NCBI RefSeq assembly: GCF_903944925.1
Contig: NZ_CAJATU010000141.1
Span: 62,001-126,000 of the forward strand
Direction of reading: 5' to 3'
DNA length: 64,000 nt
Origin: an uncultured Rhodopila sp.
GTDB taxonomy: Bacteria > Pseudomonadota > Alphaproteobacteria > Acetobacterales > Acetobacteraceae
The translations under genes were made by a program, and so were the position numbers. The notes beneath the pieces are model-generated. The model was given only the letters and a program-made list of their open reading frames with translations, ran no database searches and was not told the DNA's origin. Position 1 is the first letter of the stretch. Every line of letters begins with the position of its first letter. Shown here piece by piece: positions 24,116-32,992 of this stretch.

Positions 24116-24565
24116 ATGGGTATGTTTGATGACGCCGTTCCGGGGGGCAATATTACCAAACCGCTGATGGTCGCATTGGGTGCCTTGCTGGTGGGCAAGA
24201 TGCTGAGCGGCAGCAGTGCGCCTGCCGAGGCCCAGGCTCCTTTGCCGCAGCCCGGTGCAGCGCCGCAGGGCGGCGGCCTGATGGGCGGGCTTGGCGGGCT
24301 GTTGGACAAGTTGACCAATGCCGGCCACGGCTCGACCGTGAGTTCATGGCTCGGCTCCGGGCAGAATGAGCCGATACAGCCGACGCAGCTTCAGTCGGCG
24401 CTCGGGCAGACGACGATTGCGGATCTGGCGCGGCATGCCGGGATCAGCGAGCAGGAATTGCTGGCGCAGTTGTCGCAGACCCTGCCTGGGGTGGTGGACA
24501 AGCTGACTCCGAACGGCCGGGTGCCGCCGCCGAACGAGATCCAGTCGGTGTGGAACCGCGCATAG
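24116..24565 (+). CDS. yidB: YidB/DUF937 family protein
   Basis: The 149-residue protein has a Gly/Pro/Ala-rich N-terminal half (GGGLMGGLGGLLDKLTNAGHG) and the YidB/DUF937 domain: VSSWLGSGQNEPIQPTQLQSALG, IADLARHAGISEQELLAQLSQTLPGVVDKLTPNG. AAGGAGG lies 5 bases before ATG 24116, which decides this start over the track's 23981. The family is widespread, with no clear biochemical role. A 9-bp GC hairpin 10 bases after the stop probably ends transcription. Confidence 0.9.
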   Translation: MGMFDDAVPGGNITKPLMVALGALLVGKMLSGSSAPAEAQAPLPQPGAAPQGGGLMGGLGGLLDKLTNAGHGSTVSSWLGSGQNEPIQPTQLQSALGQTTIADLARHAGISEQELLAQLSQTLPGVVDKLTPNGRVPPPNEIQSVWNRA

Positions 24566-24575
24566 CACGAGGTCC

Positions 24576-24596
24576 GGCCGGGTCTTTGACCCGGCC
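24576..24596. terminator. GC hairpin between convergent yidB and hydrolase genes
   Basis: GGCCGGGTC, loop TTT, GACCCGGCC: a perfect 9-bp stem in the 51 bases between two convergent genes. No U-tract is present, so bidirectional termination is likely but unproven. Confidence 0.6.
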
Positions 24597-24616
24597 ACGG
24601 CTCTGTTTGAGCATGC

Positions 24617-25582
24617 CTATTGTGTAACCGACCGCAGGAACGCCTCCGACCGGGCCGCCGCCTCGTCCGCCAGGCGGTTCGGGAACAGCGTGAAGCCATG
24701 CGCGCCGCCGGGGTAGACCGCCAGTTCGGCCTCGTTCCCCGCCGCGATCCAGCGGGCCTGCATGAACAGTGAATCATCCACCAGCGCATCCTGTGTGCCG
24801 ATGCTGAACAGCGCCGGGCACAGTCCCTTCAGGTCCGCGTACAGCGGCGAAATGTCCGGCACCCGCCGATCGGCGGTGGTCGGCAGAAACGCGTTGGCGA
24901 ATTGCAGGATGTCGATCGTCCGCAGCACCAGCCGCCGATCGCCGAAGGCGCGCTGGCTGGGGGTCAGGGCAAGATCGAATGCGCCGTAGACGAAGTTGGC
25001 GCCGCGGAAGCGGGTATAGCCGTGGCGGTCGCGCATCCGCAGCACCGTTACCGCGGACAGATGTCCGCCGGCGGATTCGCCACCGATGGTCAGCACGTCG
25101 GAGCCGAACTCGGCCTTCGCATGCTGCACCAGCCAGGCGGCGGCGGCTTCGCAATCATCCGGCCCGGCGGGATAGGGATGCTCCGGCGCCAGCCGATACT
25201 CGACGCTGACGACCGCGAGGCCGGTGCTATCGGCAATGTGTTCCAGCATCGGGTCCTGCGAATCCGCTGAACCGAGCGTCCAGCCGCCGCCGTGGATGTG
25301 CAGATAGACGCCGCGCGGCGGCACCTGCGGCGCGATCACCCGCAGCGGGATTTCGTTGCCGCCGGGTCCTGCGATCGTAATGGTGCGGGCACGCGGCGAC
25401 TTTACCGGTGCGGGAAACGGGCCGCGGCCCTGGCGGCGGGCTTCGCGGACCGCCTCGGCGCCTATGATCCACCAGTCCGGCAGGCCGGTCATCAGCTCGA
25501 CGATCGCGTCGTTCACTTTGGCGGTGTCGGCGGCGATCGCGTCCGGGCGAAACAGGGCCGGGCGGAGGGGGTTGTCGCTCAT
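24617..25582 (-). CDS. Alpha/beta hydrolase, hormone-sensitive-lipase (HSL) type
   Basis: The 321-residue esterase has the HSL oxyanion motif [13 protein letters not shown], the nucleophile elbow [10 protein letters not shown], a late DALVDDS segment supplying the acid, and HGFTLFPN with the catalytic His. AAGGAGAG lies 5 bases before ATG 25582. HSL-type enzymes hydrolyse short-chain esters and related substrates. It is a single gene, convergent with yidB and divergent from the TAXI-type binding protein. Confidence 0.92.
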   Translation of the reverse strand: MSDNPLRPALFRPDAIAADTAKVNDAIVELMTGLPDWWIIGAEAVREARRQGRGPFPAPVKSPRARTITIAGPGGNEIPLRVIAPQVPPRGVYLHIHGGGWTLGSADSQDPMLEHIADSTGLAVVSVEYRLAPEHPYPAGPDDCEAAAAWLVQHAKAEFGSDVLTIGGESAGGHLSAVTVLRMRDRHGYTRFRGANFVYGAFDLALTPSQRAFGDRRLVLRTIDILQFANAFLPTTADRRVPDISPLYADLKGLCPALFSIGTQDALVDDSLFMQARWIAAGNEAELAVYPGGAHGFTLFPNRLADEAAARSEAFLRSVTQ

Positions 25583-25665
25583 GTGCTCTCCTTGAACTGA
25601 ACAGACCGATCCGTTCGGGGGCGTATACTGAATCTGCCGAAAACCAAAAGCAACGGGGTATTGTT

Positions 25666-26823
25666 TTGTATGTGCAGCGGAGGCGAGCGGCGATCGGCTT
25701 AGTCGATCGTTTCAATCGGATGACGGTAGCGGCAGCGGGCCTGATCTCCGCCCTGCTGCTATATCCGGCACCGCAGGCCTTGGGCCAGACCGCCGCACGC
25801 GACCCCGCCCGCATCGCCCAGGCACCCAACATCACCGTAGGGCTGATCTCCGGCGACACCGGCAGCACCGACTCACGCATCGCCGCCGACATCGCCACCG
25901 TCCTTGACGACGCCGATCGGCTGCGGGTCTTGCCGATGCTGGGGAATGGCTCGGTGCAGAATATTGCTGATCTTGTCTATCTGAAGGGGGTGGATGTCGC
26001 GATCGTGCATGCGGATGCGCTGGCGCAGACCATGCAGGACAATGCGATCCCGAAGGAGGGATCGGTGCAATACATCGCCAAGCTGTATCAGGAGGAAATC
26101 CACGTCCTGGCTGGCAAGGGCATCGCCTCCCTGAACGAGTTGAACGGCCAGCCGATCAATGCCGGCCGCCCCGGCAGCGGCACCGAATTGACCGCTTCAA
26201 CCTTGTTCGGTGCGCTGCATATCGGGGTATCATTCCGTCACGAAACCGATACCCGTGCGTTGGAGCTGCTGCGCCGGGACGAAATCGCCGCCATGGTGGT
26301 CATCGGCGGCAAGCCGGTGCCGCTGCTGCAGACCGTGCCGCCGGGGACCGGGCTGCACTTCCTGCCGATTGGCCTGAACGAGCAGCTTGTTGACACCTAC
26401 CTGCCAACCAGCCTGGACTATCAGCAGTACCCAAGCCTGGTGACGATGGGCCATTCGGTTGACACCGTCGCCGTCGGCGCGGTCCTGATCACCCTCACGA
26501 CCGCGGCCGACAGCCTGCGCGCCAAGCGGATCAATCGTTTCGTCGATATGCTGTTCCAGCGTTTCGACCAGTTCAGCGAACCCGGTTTTCATCCGAAATG
26601 GTCCGAGGTGAGCCTGTTCGCGCAGGTGCCCGGCTGGACGCGCTATCCGGAGGCGCAAACCCTGGTGAACAAGCAGGATCAGAGCCGGGAGGCCAATCTG
26701 CGCAGCGCTTTCGGCACCTATCTCAGCCAGACCGGCCAATCGATCGAGGGGCTCGATCCCGCCCGGCAGCAGGCATTGTTCCAGGATTTCCTGCGCTGGC
26801 GCGATAGGCGGGCAGGTCCCTGA
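25666..26823 (+). CDS. TAXI-family TRAP transporter solute-binding protein
   Basis: The product of up to 385 residues has an N-terminal hydrophobic signal ([21 protein letters not shown]). The body matches TAXI-type TRAP binding proteins: [71 protein letters not shown] proteins feed C4-like or other small solutes to fused DctQM permeases. No permease gene is adjacent, so it is an orphan in this window. Start is uncertain: TTG 25666, GTG 25672 and ATG 25720 all fit; the earlier ones give the basic n-region [11 protein letters not shown]. The C-terminal 80 residues extend beyond typical members. Confidence 0.82.
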   Translation: MYVQRRRAAIGLVDRFNRMTVAAAGLISALLLYPAPQALGQTAARDPARIAQAPNITVGLISGDTGSTDSRIAADIATVLDDADRLRVLPMLGNGSVQNIADLVYLKGVDVAIVHADALAQTMQDNAIPKEGSVQYIAKLYQEEIHVLAGKGIASLNELNGQPINAGRPGSGTELTASTLFGALHIGVSFRHETDTRALELLRRDEIAAMVVIGGKPVPLLQTVPPGTGLHFLPIGLNEQLVDTYLPTSLDYQQYPSLVTMGHSVDTVAVGAVLITLTTAADSLRAKRINRFVDMLFQRFDQFSEPGFHPKWSEVSLFAQVPGWTRYPEAQTLVNKQDQSREANLRSAFGTYLSQTGQSIEGLDPARQQALFQDFLRWRDRRAGP

Positions 26824-26908
26824 ATCGTCTCCCCGGCATCGCCCTGCATTGGATAGCGCCCAATAGAGCGCCGCACTCCGCTGATCCGGTCGCCGATGAT
26901 AACCCGGC

Positions 26909-28175
26909 CTATGGCGATCCCTGCCGCCCGCGCTCCTCAAAGATCCGGTTCAGCCCGGCTTTAAACCTGGTGTGCCACACCGTTACGGTCCGGTGGGAAT
27001 ACACTTTGAGCCGCCTCGCCGCGGCCTTCGTTTCGGCAAAAAGCCGACCCTTCACGGAAAGCGGATAGATTCCTTCGTAGAGAAAGCCGGGCTGCACGCC
27101 GAACTGGCGCTTGTACGGTTCGTTGCCGATGGTGAAGTCGAAATGCGACAACCCGCTGTCTATTGCGGACGTGATCATTTCGTCGATTGCAACGATGCCC
27201 GGCGACAGCCGCTCCAAAGGCAGTTCGAACGAATGGATCAGCAGAAGATAGGTCCCGTTGTGCACGAGACCGAACAGTGTCGCCATGCACGCGTCGCGCG
27301 TCCGCAGCGTGGAGAGCGCGCCGATGCGGCCGGGGTTTTCCAGGGCGACCGCTTCATAGAATCGCAAGAACATCGGGTCCGCCAGGATATCGCGGCGCCG
27401 GCAATCCTTGAACCGGGCCAGGCGTTGCCTGACCAATGCCTGGAAGACCTCTTGCCTGTCACCATCGGATGTGGCGACCGATAGCGCCACCTCGCCCGCG
27501 ATATCGGCGAGATGCCGCCGTTTACGCCGTAGCTCCTTGCGATCCTTGTTCTTCAAGGTTGTCTTGTCATACTCTTCCCGGCTGCCCGGCAGCGACACCG
27601 TCCAAGACCGCAGTTCCATCCGCTGCAGCCAGTCAAGTTGCACCAGCGGAACGGGAGATCCTGAGAGCAGTTCCGGCATCTTGGTGATCAGCACGGCATC
27701 AGCCGGTGGCAGCGCGCGGCAGATCTGCTGCCATAGAGCCTGCATCTCCCCGGCGCCCAGCGACAGATCCGGCGCCACGATCGGGATGTTGTAGTCACTC
27801 ACCCCATGATCAGGGAATTCGATGATGGCGAGGCCAGCCTTCCGCCGCATGCACAGCGGAAAGAACATCAGCGGGCGGCCGGTTAGCCGATCTGCGACAG
27901 TAACGAAGAGCGGGGAGGCGTTGATGTGCGGGGCGATGACGCGATACCAGGGCAGCAGCCAGGCCCGCGTCTGGAACACCGTTCCGGCCGGCTCAAGCTG
28001 CGCCCATCGTGACGCCACCACAGAGGGATCGTCTTGCACATCGACAACGAAGCGGTCGTCGGGCGCCGTGCGGACGTCAGCGGTCTTGGCTCGCCGCAGG
28101 CGGGATTGGCGCCAATCGATCGTGATGCCGGGGCGGAAATTCTGGCTACGGAAATTTTGACTGCGTATTATCATC
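26909..28175 (-). CDS. GNAT/FemAB-like acetyltransferase, CelD-type (Acetyltransf_6)
   Basis: The 422-residue protein resembles the CelD/BioF2-like group of GNAT fold proteins. It has RWAQLEPAGTVFQTRAWLLPWYR at the start of the domain, LKNKDRKELRRKRRHL in the middle, then VHNGTYLLLIHSFELPLERLSPGIVAIDEMITSAIDSGLSHFDFTIGNEPYKRQFG. This block is typical of proteins found with exopolysaccharide or cellulose genes. AGGAGGG lies just before ATG 28175, which I use in place of the track's 28261. The start carries a short in-frame repeat (RSQNFRSQNF). Acyl donor and acceptor are unknown. It is divergent from the amino-acid-binding protein. Confidence 0.82.
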
Positions 28176-28630
28176 GCCCCTCCTGAGCGCGGGGATGTGG
28201 ACGGTCTGGCCGCCGTCGCGTCTACAGTGTGAAGATTGGCTGCCATCCGACCGGGCCGCATGGGGTCGTTGACTGAATGTTGTGCCGCGTTTAGCGCCAG
28301 CCTGTGTGTTCGCGTTCGGTAGGCGATGAACCTCGCTGTGACCTGCCGGCTGGGCGACGACCGCGCGAATCGTCCGATCTTCCCGGCTTGCGCAATTGTC
28401 TTACAGCGAGATCAGTTCGGTTACACAGCACATCCGTGTGATCCCGTCCTCCGCCACGATCACAATACGACACTGACGGTAAATGATGCCAACCGGTGAT
28501 ATCTTCTCGTTAAAACAGTTTCTTCGACGCCGCCTGATCGGCTAGAAGCAAGAGCGAAGCAAGCCCGATGTCACTTGGGTAATGGAACAAAAAAGGAACG
28601 TATGATTAACTATCGCCGCCGGACAGTTGC
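28176..28630. other. Intergenic region between divergent genes
   Basis: About 455 bases without a gene I can support. The right half (28470-28620) is AT-richer and probably holds the promoter of the amino-acid-binding protein. The 60-residue minus-strand ORF in the track here (28291-28473) is rich in Arg/Gly, lacks a ribosome binding site, and looks like chance. Confidence 0.6.
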
Positions 28631-29518
28631 ATGACGCGTCTGCTCCTCGTGATTGGCCTGCTGACGGCCTGGACGCCGGCGGCCGACGCGCAGGACTCCA
28701 CCCGCCTGACCGGCACGCTGGCGAAGATCCAAACCACCGGAACCATCACGCTGGGCGTGCGGGATTCCGCGCTGCCGTTCTCCTACAAGCTGCCGGACGG
28801 ATCGCCCGCCGGCTACGCCGTGGACCTCTGCAAGGCACTGACCGAGGACGTAGCCGCCGCCCTGAACCATCAGCCCATCGGCCTGGTCTACAAGACCGTG
28901 ACGGCCGAGGACCGTATCGATAAAGTCGCGTCCGGTGATGTGGATATCGAATGCGGCTCGACCACCCGCAACAAGCAGCGGCTGGAACGGGTCGCCTTCT
29001 CCCCGGTGTTCTTTATCGCCGGCACCAAGCTGATGGTGTCCCGCGAGTCAACGATACGCAGCTACAAGGACCTGCCGGGCAAAACCGTTGTCGTGACCTC
29101 CGGCACCACCAATGAGAAAGCGATGCGCGTCCTGGTCGAGCGGCTGGTGGTGCATACCACGATCGTCACCGCGGCGAACCATACGGAGTCCTTCGCAATG
29201 TTGCGCGCGGGCGACGCCGACGCTTTCGCCACCGATGATGTCCTGCTGGCGGGCCTCGCCGCGACCTATGACGGTCAGGATTACCACGTCGTCGGCGATT
29301 TCCTGTCCTACGAGCCGTATGGATTGATGTATCGCAAAAACGATCCGGCCTTCGCCGCAATCGTCGAGCACGGTTTCAGGCGATTGGCGGAAACCGGCCG
29401 TTTGGCCGATATGTACAACCGCTGGCTGGTCAGGCGGCTGCCGACAGGGGAAAAGCTGAACATGCCCATGAGCGCGGAGCTGGCCGAATTGTTTCGCGAA
29501 TTGGGACAGCCGGATTAG
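28631..29518 (+). CDS. Amino-acid ABC transporter periplasmic binding protein (GltI-like)
   Basis: The 295-residue protein has a signal peptide (MTRLLLVIGLLTAWTPAADAQ) and a type II periplasmic binding domain of the SBP_bac_3 family. GTITLGVRDSALPFSYKL and GYAVDLCKALTEDVA come early, VDIECGSTTRNKQRLERVAFSPVFF in the middle, and LPGKTVVVTSGTTNEKAMR at the second lobe. CGSTTRN is typical of the glutamate/aspartate-binding group. No ABC permease or ATPase gene is next to it. Its last codon and stop overlap the convergent DUF6134-like gene by 4 bases. Confidence 0.9.
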   Translation: MTRLLLVIGLLTAWTPAADAQDSTRLTGTLAKIQTTGTITLGVRDSALPFSYKLPDGSPAGYAVDLCKALTEDVAAALNHQPIGLVYKTVTAEDRIDKVASGDVDIECGSTTRNKQRLERVAFSPVFFIAGTKLMVSRESTIRSYKDLPGKTVVVTSGTTNEKAMRVLVERLVVHTTIVTAANHTESFAMLRAGDADAFATDDVLLAGLAATYDGQDYHVVGDFLSYEPYGLMYRKNDPAFAAIVEHGFRRLAETGRLADMYNRWLVRRLPTGEKLNMPMSAELAELFRELGQPD

Positions 29519-30396
29519 CGCAGGCTGGACCCCGGATCCGGCTTGACCGGAGCGCCCTGGCAGCCCTCTTGCTGAACCGTGCCATGCGCGGACTCGCCCG
29601 GTTCATGCACGTCGAACGCCAGTTGCAGCAAATGCCCGTCGGCGGACGTCACCGCGGTGGCGATCGAGGCCGGCGTCTTGCTCAAAGCCGGATACTGCAA
29701 CGATGCCCGACGAACGCCCGAGGACTCCGCGGTTACCGGCACATGGACAAGCTTGTCGGCCTTGAACCCGGGCAGGAACACCGGCACCTGCCCGGTGCCG
29801 CGCGGCAGCCAGCGGACCCAGTAGAATGCCATGGCCAGCGGCGAACTCAACCCCTCCGGCAGCGGCAACACCTTCAGATCCAAATCGGCCCGGCGCTCCG
29901 GCGAGGCCGCCTGATAGTCCTGCAGCCAGGGCGAGCCGAAGGTCGCGGGGTCCCAATGCTGCACGAACCCCGGATGGCGGCGGCGGAAATCGGCCAGGGT
30001 CTTGGCCTGCACCCGGCGCGCCTGCAAACCGTCGGGGCCGCGCTCGAACGCGTCCCATTGCTGGCGGACGATCCGATTGTCGTAGAGGTAGCGGGTGTTC
30101 ACCGCCAGGCTTTGCATCCGGTTGGCGCGCCAGGTGCTGATCTCCTCCACCAGGTAGCGGAAGCGGAAGAACCACAGCCAGGTGGCATCGAACGCCATGG
30201 TGACGTCGACCTTGGTGATGCCGTCCTTTGCCTCCACATCGGTGGTGACCGCGACATGCCCGTCATGGCTGGTGGTGCCGGCGAAGCGGCAGACCTCGGC
30301 GAGAACGGGAGCGGAGCAGAACTGCGCGGCGATCAGCAGGGCGGCGAGCCCCGGCATTTTGCAAATGAGCCGAAATAAACTGGAACTTTGCGCCAT
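29515..30396 (-). CDS. Exported DUF6134-like protein
   Basis: The 293-residue protein carries a signal peptide (MPGLAALLIAAQFCSAPVLAEV, with a cleavage site after VLA). The mature protein has CRFAGTTSHDGHVAVTTDVEAKDG at the start, and NRMQSLAVNTRYLYDNR, WDPATFGSPWLQDYQ further on. The pattern fits DUF6134 proteins, small exported beta-rich proteins of unknown function; the assignment is from memory of the family and only moderately sure. Start ATG 30396 gives a longer n-region; ATG 30357 would also give a complete signal peptide. It is divergent from the Nudix gene. Confidence 0.65.
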   Translation of the reverse strand: MAQSSSLFRLICKMPGLAALLIAAQFCSAPVLAEVCRFAGTTSHDGHVAVTTDVEAKDGITKVDVTMAFDATWLWFFRFRYLVEEISTWRANRMQSLAVNTRYLYDNRIVRQQWDAFERGPDGLQARRVQAKTLADFRRRHPGFVQHWDPATFGSPWLQDYQAASPERRADLDLKVLPLPEGLSSPLAMAFYWVRWLPRGTGQVPVFLPGFKADKLVHVPVTAESSGVRRASLQYPALSKTPASIATAVTSADGHLLQLAFDVHEPGESAHGTVQQEGCQGAPVKPDPGSSLR

Positions 30397-30500
30397 CCTT
30401 CGCCGTAAACCCGGCGGCGGCGGCTGACCATTCAGAAGCTGTTGATGTCCTCGGCGGGATTCCGCTGCTTTCGCCGGCAAACACCGGTAGAGGTGATCGC

Positions 30501-31055
30501 ATGGCTAACTTGCAGCAAACGTTTTCGCTTCCCGATCTGGCCTGGCGAACGGCGTACCGGGTGGGGTTTCCGCTGGCCCGCATCTGGTGGCGATTGCGGC
30601 GTCAGCGGCATGAGGGCGCGCTGGTGGCGGTGCATGTCGGCGACGCGGTGCTGCTGCTGCGCTCGTCTTATCGGACCGCATGGAACTTCCCCGGCGGCAG
30701 TGTCCGGCCCGGCGAGACCCCCGAAGCCGCCGCCCGCCGCGAACTGGCCGAGGAGATCGGATTGCGGGCGCCGGCGCTGCGTCCGGCTGGCGTGGTCAGC
30801 GGCGTCTATGACGGGCGGCGCGACCGGGTGCATCTGTTCGAACTGCGGCTGGAGCGGCTGCCGGCGCTGACCTTCGACAATCGCGAGATCGTCGGTGGAA
30901 GGCTGGTATCGGCCGCCGAGCTGCCGGGCATGGCGCTGACCGGTCCGGTTGCGGCATACCTGCGCGGGACGTTTGCGTCCCTCGACGAGGCACCCGGCCA
31001 GTTTGACCAGCCGATCGGCAGTGCGGCGATTCCGGGCCTTGCGCGCGGGAAATAG
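30501..31055 (+). CDS. Nudix hydrolase
   Basis: The 184-residue protein contains a perfect Nudix box, GGSVRPGETPEAAARRELAEEIGL, at about residues 70-93. The 40 residues before the domain are basic and aromatic (WRTAYRVGFPLARIWWRLRRQRH), as in NUDIX proteins that lie against a membrane. Members hydrolyse nucleoside diphosphates linked to other groups; substrate is unknown. The start is ATG 30501. It is followed by a metal transporter gene on the same strand, 168 bases away. Confidence 0.92.
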   Translation: MANLQQTFSLPDLAWRTAYRVGFPLARIWWRLRRQRHEGALVAVHVGDAVLLLRSSYRTAWNFPGGSVRPGETPEAAARRELAEEIGLRAPALRPAGVVSGVYDGRRDRVHLFELRLERLPALTFDNREIVGGRLVSAAELPGMALTGPVAAYLRGTFASLDEAPGQFDQPIGSAAIPGLARGK

Positions 31056-31165
31056 CGGGTCGGGCGGGTTTTGGCCTCCGCCCCGCCTTCATGCAGGCGG
31101 CTGGAGTCTCGGCCTGCGCTTTGCCGGGAAAGCCGACCGGTGTCCAGCGCCCGGGTGAGATATCG

Positions 31166-31205
31166 TTGACAGACCAGGGGTGCCGCGATAGGCACGGACA
31201 CCCCT
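31166..31205 (+). promoter_or_regulatory. Promoter with overlapping palindrome upstream of the Nramp-like gene
   Basis: A consensus -35 (TTGACA, 31166-31171) is followed by candidate -10 hexamers GATAGG (15 bases on) or TAGGCA (17 bases on). The palindrome AGGGGTG (31176-31182) ... CACCCCT (31199-31205) brackets the -10. This looks like an operator or a leader hairpin placed to control the transporter 19 bases downstream. Confidence 0.45.
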
Positions 31206-31223
31206 ATTGAGAACCATTCGCAG

Positions 31224-32486
31224 ATGACGGGTGCAACTTTGACTCCTGAGGCCACGCTGCGCGCGAGCACCCGCCTGACCCGGTTTGTTGCGGTTTTCGG
31301 TCCCGGACTTGTGGTGATGCTTGCCGATACGGATGTCGGCAGCGTCATCACCGCGGGGCAGAGCGGCGTGCAATGGGGCTACAGCCTGCTGCTGCTGCAA
31401 CTGATCCTGGTGCCGGTCCTGTTCATGACTCAGGAGCTGACGGTGCGGCTGGCGATCTTCACCGGGCGCGGCCACGGCGAGTTGATTCGCGCAACATTCG
31501 GCCCCGCCTGGGCCTGGCTGTCCGCGATCGGCCTTGGCATCGCCACCACCGGGGCGCTGCTGACGGAGTTTTCCGGCGTCGCCGGTGTCGGCGAGATGTA
31601 TGGCCTGCCGCGGCTGGTTTCGCTGCCCATCGCCGCCGCCGCGTTGCTGGCGGTGGTGATCACCGGGTCGTATCGCCGGGTGGAGCGGGTTGCCATCGCT
31701 GTCGGCCTGTTCGAGCTGGCATTCTTCTTCGTCGCCTGGGCGGCACACCCGGACATAGGCGAACTGCTCGCCGGGGCGGTCAGCATTCCCTATGCCAATC
31801 CGGATTACCTCTACCTCTCGGCGGCGAATATCGGCGCTGTGATCATGCCGTGGATGATCTTCTACCAGCAGTCGGCCGTGGCGGATAAGGGCCTCAAGCC
31901 GGAGCATCTGGGCGCGGCGCGCTGGGACACGGCGATCGGGGCGTTGCTGACCCAGTTGATCATGGTGGCGGTGCTGATCGCCTGCGCGGCGACCATCGGC
32001 CGCGGCGACCCGGGCGCGGCGTTGACCTCTGTCGGCGAGATGGCGCAGGCGCTGACACCGTTCCTTGGAACGGTGACGGGGAATCTGGTGTTCGGCCTGG
32101 GCGTGCTCGGCGCCGGCATGGTGGCGGCGATCGTGGTGTCGCTGGCGTTCGCCTGGGGGCTGGGCGAGGTCACGGGATACCGGCGGTCGCTGGAATGCAA
32201 GCCGCTTCAGGCGCGCTGGTTCTACGGCGTGTATTCCGCGTGCGTTGTCACCGGCGCCGGGACGGTGGCGTTCTGGCCCAACCTGGTATCGCTGAACGTG
32301 GCCGTGCAGGTGATGAACGCGCTGATGCTGCCGTTAGTCCTCGGGTTCCTGATCGCTCTGTCGGTGCGATCATTGCCGCGGGCGCACCGGCTGCAGGGGT
32401 GGTATTTGTGGGTGGTTGTAGCGGTCGCGGGGCTGACCTGTGCCCTTGGGGTATTCGGGGGACTGTCCGGGGCGGGTTTGGTTTAG
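31224..32486 (+). CDS. Nramp-family metal transporter with non-canonical ion-site motifs
   Basis: The 420-residue protein has about eleven hydrophobic segments in the LeuT-fold order of Nramp. In helix 1 the canonical DPGN is DVGS (LADTDVGSVITAGQSG); in helix 6 MPHN is MPWM (GAVIMPWMIFYQQSA). In classical MntH the Asp, Asn, and Met of these motifs bind Mn2+/Fe2+; here the Asp and Met remain but Asn becomes Ser and His becomes Trp. Nramp-related Mg2+ transporters and some other branches also lack the canonical pair, so substrate may not be Mn2+/Fe2+. Start ATG 31224 has a weak GAGAA site. A promoter with a palindrome lies just upstream. Confidence 0.85.
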   Translation: MTGATLTPEATLRASTRLTRFVAVFGPGLVVMLADTDVGSVITAGQSGVQWGYSLLLLQLILVPVLFMTQELTVRLAIFTGRGHGELIRATFGPAWAWLSAIGLGIATTGALLTEFSGVAGVGEMYGLPRLVSLPIAAAALLAVVITGSYRRVERVAIAVGLFELAFFFVAWAAHPDIGELLAGAVSIPYANPDYLYLSAANIGAVIMPWMIFYQQSAVADKGLKPEHLGAARWDTAIGALLTQLIMVAVLIACAATIGRGDPGAALTSVGEMAQALTPFLGTVTGNLVFGLGVLGAGMVAAIVVSLAFAWGLGEVTGYRRSLECKPLQARWFYGVYSACVVTGAGTVAFWPNLVSLNVAVQVMNALMLPLVLGFLIALSVRSLPRAHRLQGWYLWVVVAVAGLTCALGVFGGLSGAGLV

Positions 32487-32612
32487 CAGCCTGCCGGACG
32501 GAGATTGACGGCAAGGCACCACATCCACGGCCCGCTTGCCCGGCCCGGCAGGGACGCCGGACTGGAAGCTGGAATCAGGGCGAGGCTTCTCATCGATCGG
32601 GCGGTAGCGTGC

Positions 32613-32900
32613 ATGACTCGGAAGCGATTAGACAATTCGGCGACCGAAGCGAGGCAGGATTTGAATGCGATGCCCGATGGCTATCAAAGCGAGCCTGTTG
32701 TCATTCGGCACGGGAACCGCGACGTCGCCGTCGTTGTATCGCCACTGGAGTACGAACGGCTTCGGGCGATCGATATCGGAGAGTTCGAACGCTTCTGCGA
32801 CCGGATCGGCGAGCGGGCGGCGGAGGCTGGACTGACCGAGGCGAGGGTCGCCGAATCCCTGTCTGAACCAGCACCCGGCTGCGCGACGCTGCCGGAATGA
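32613..32900 (+). CDS. Orphan Phd/YefM-like antitoxin
   Basis: From ATG 32613 the product has 95 residues. EARQDLNAMPDGYQSEPVVIRHGNRDVAVVVSPLEYERLR is the Phd/YefM fold with the conserved strand region. The C-terminal part is the helical arm that normally binds the toxin. A toxin gene should follow with an ATGA overlap; an ATG does overlap the stop, but the frame closes after 31 residues. So the toxin seems to have been lost. The track start at 32505 is unsupported. Confidence 0.75.
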   Translation: MTRKRLDNSATEARQDLNAMPDGYQSEPVVIRHGNRDVAVVVSPLEYERLRAIDIGEFERFCDRIGERAAEAGLTEARVAESLSEPAPGCATLPE

Positions 32901-32992
32901 ACGTCATGAACAGTGTTCGCCTGTTTCGGTTTCCTCCCGCGCCGGTTTCCGCCGACAGGGCCGCGCGCCTTTCATGCATGCGGCTGGAGTGA
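32897..32992 (+). pseudogene. Possible 5' remnant of a VapC-type toxin gene
   Basis: ATG 32897 overlaps the antitoxin stop as ATGA, as toxin starts do. The frame reads MNVMNSVRLFRF and ends after 31 residues. MNV followed by a hydrophobic run is how many VapC toxins begin, but no PIN-domain acidic residue is present. It overlaps the 3' end of the convergent TOPRIM gene. The call rests on position and the first few residues only. Confidence 0.3.

Noticed and set aside
28291-28473. Possible small minus-strand gene between the GNAT and amino-acid-binding genes
   Set aside because: No ribosome binding site, Arg/Gly-rich sequence and no motif.
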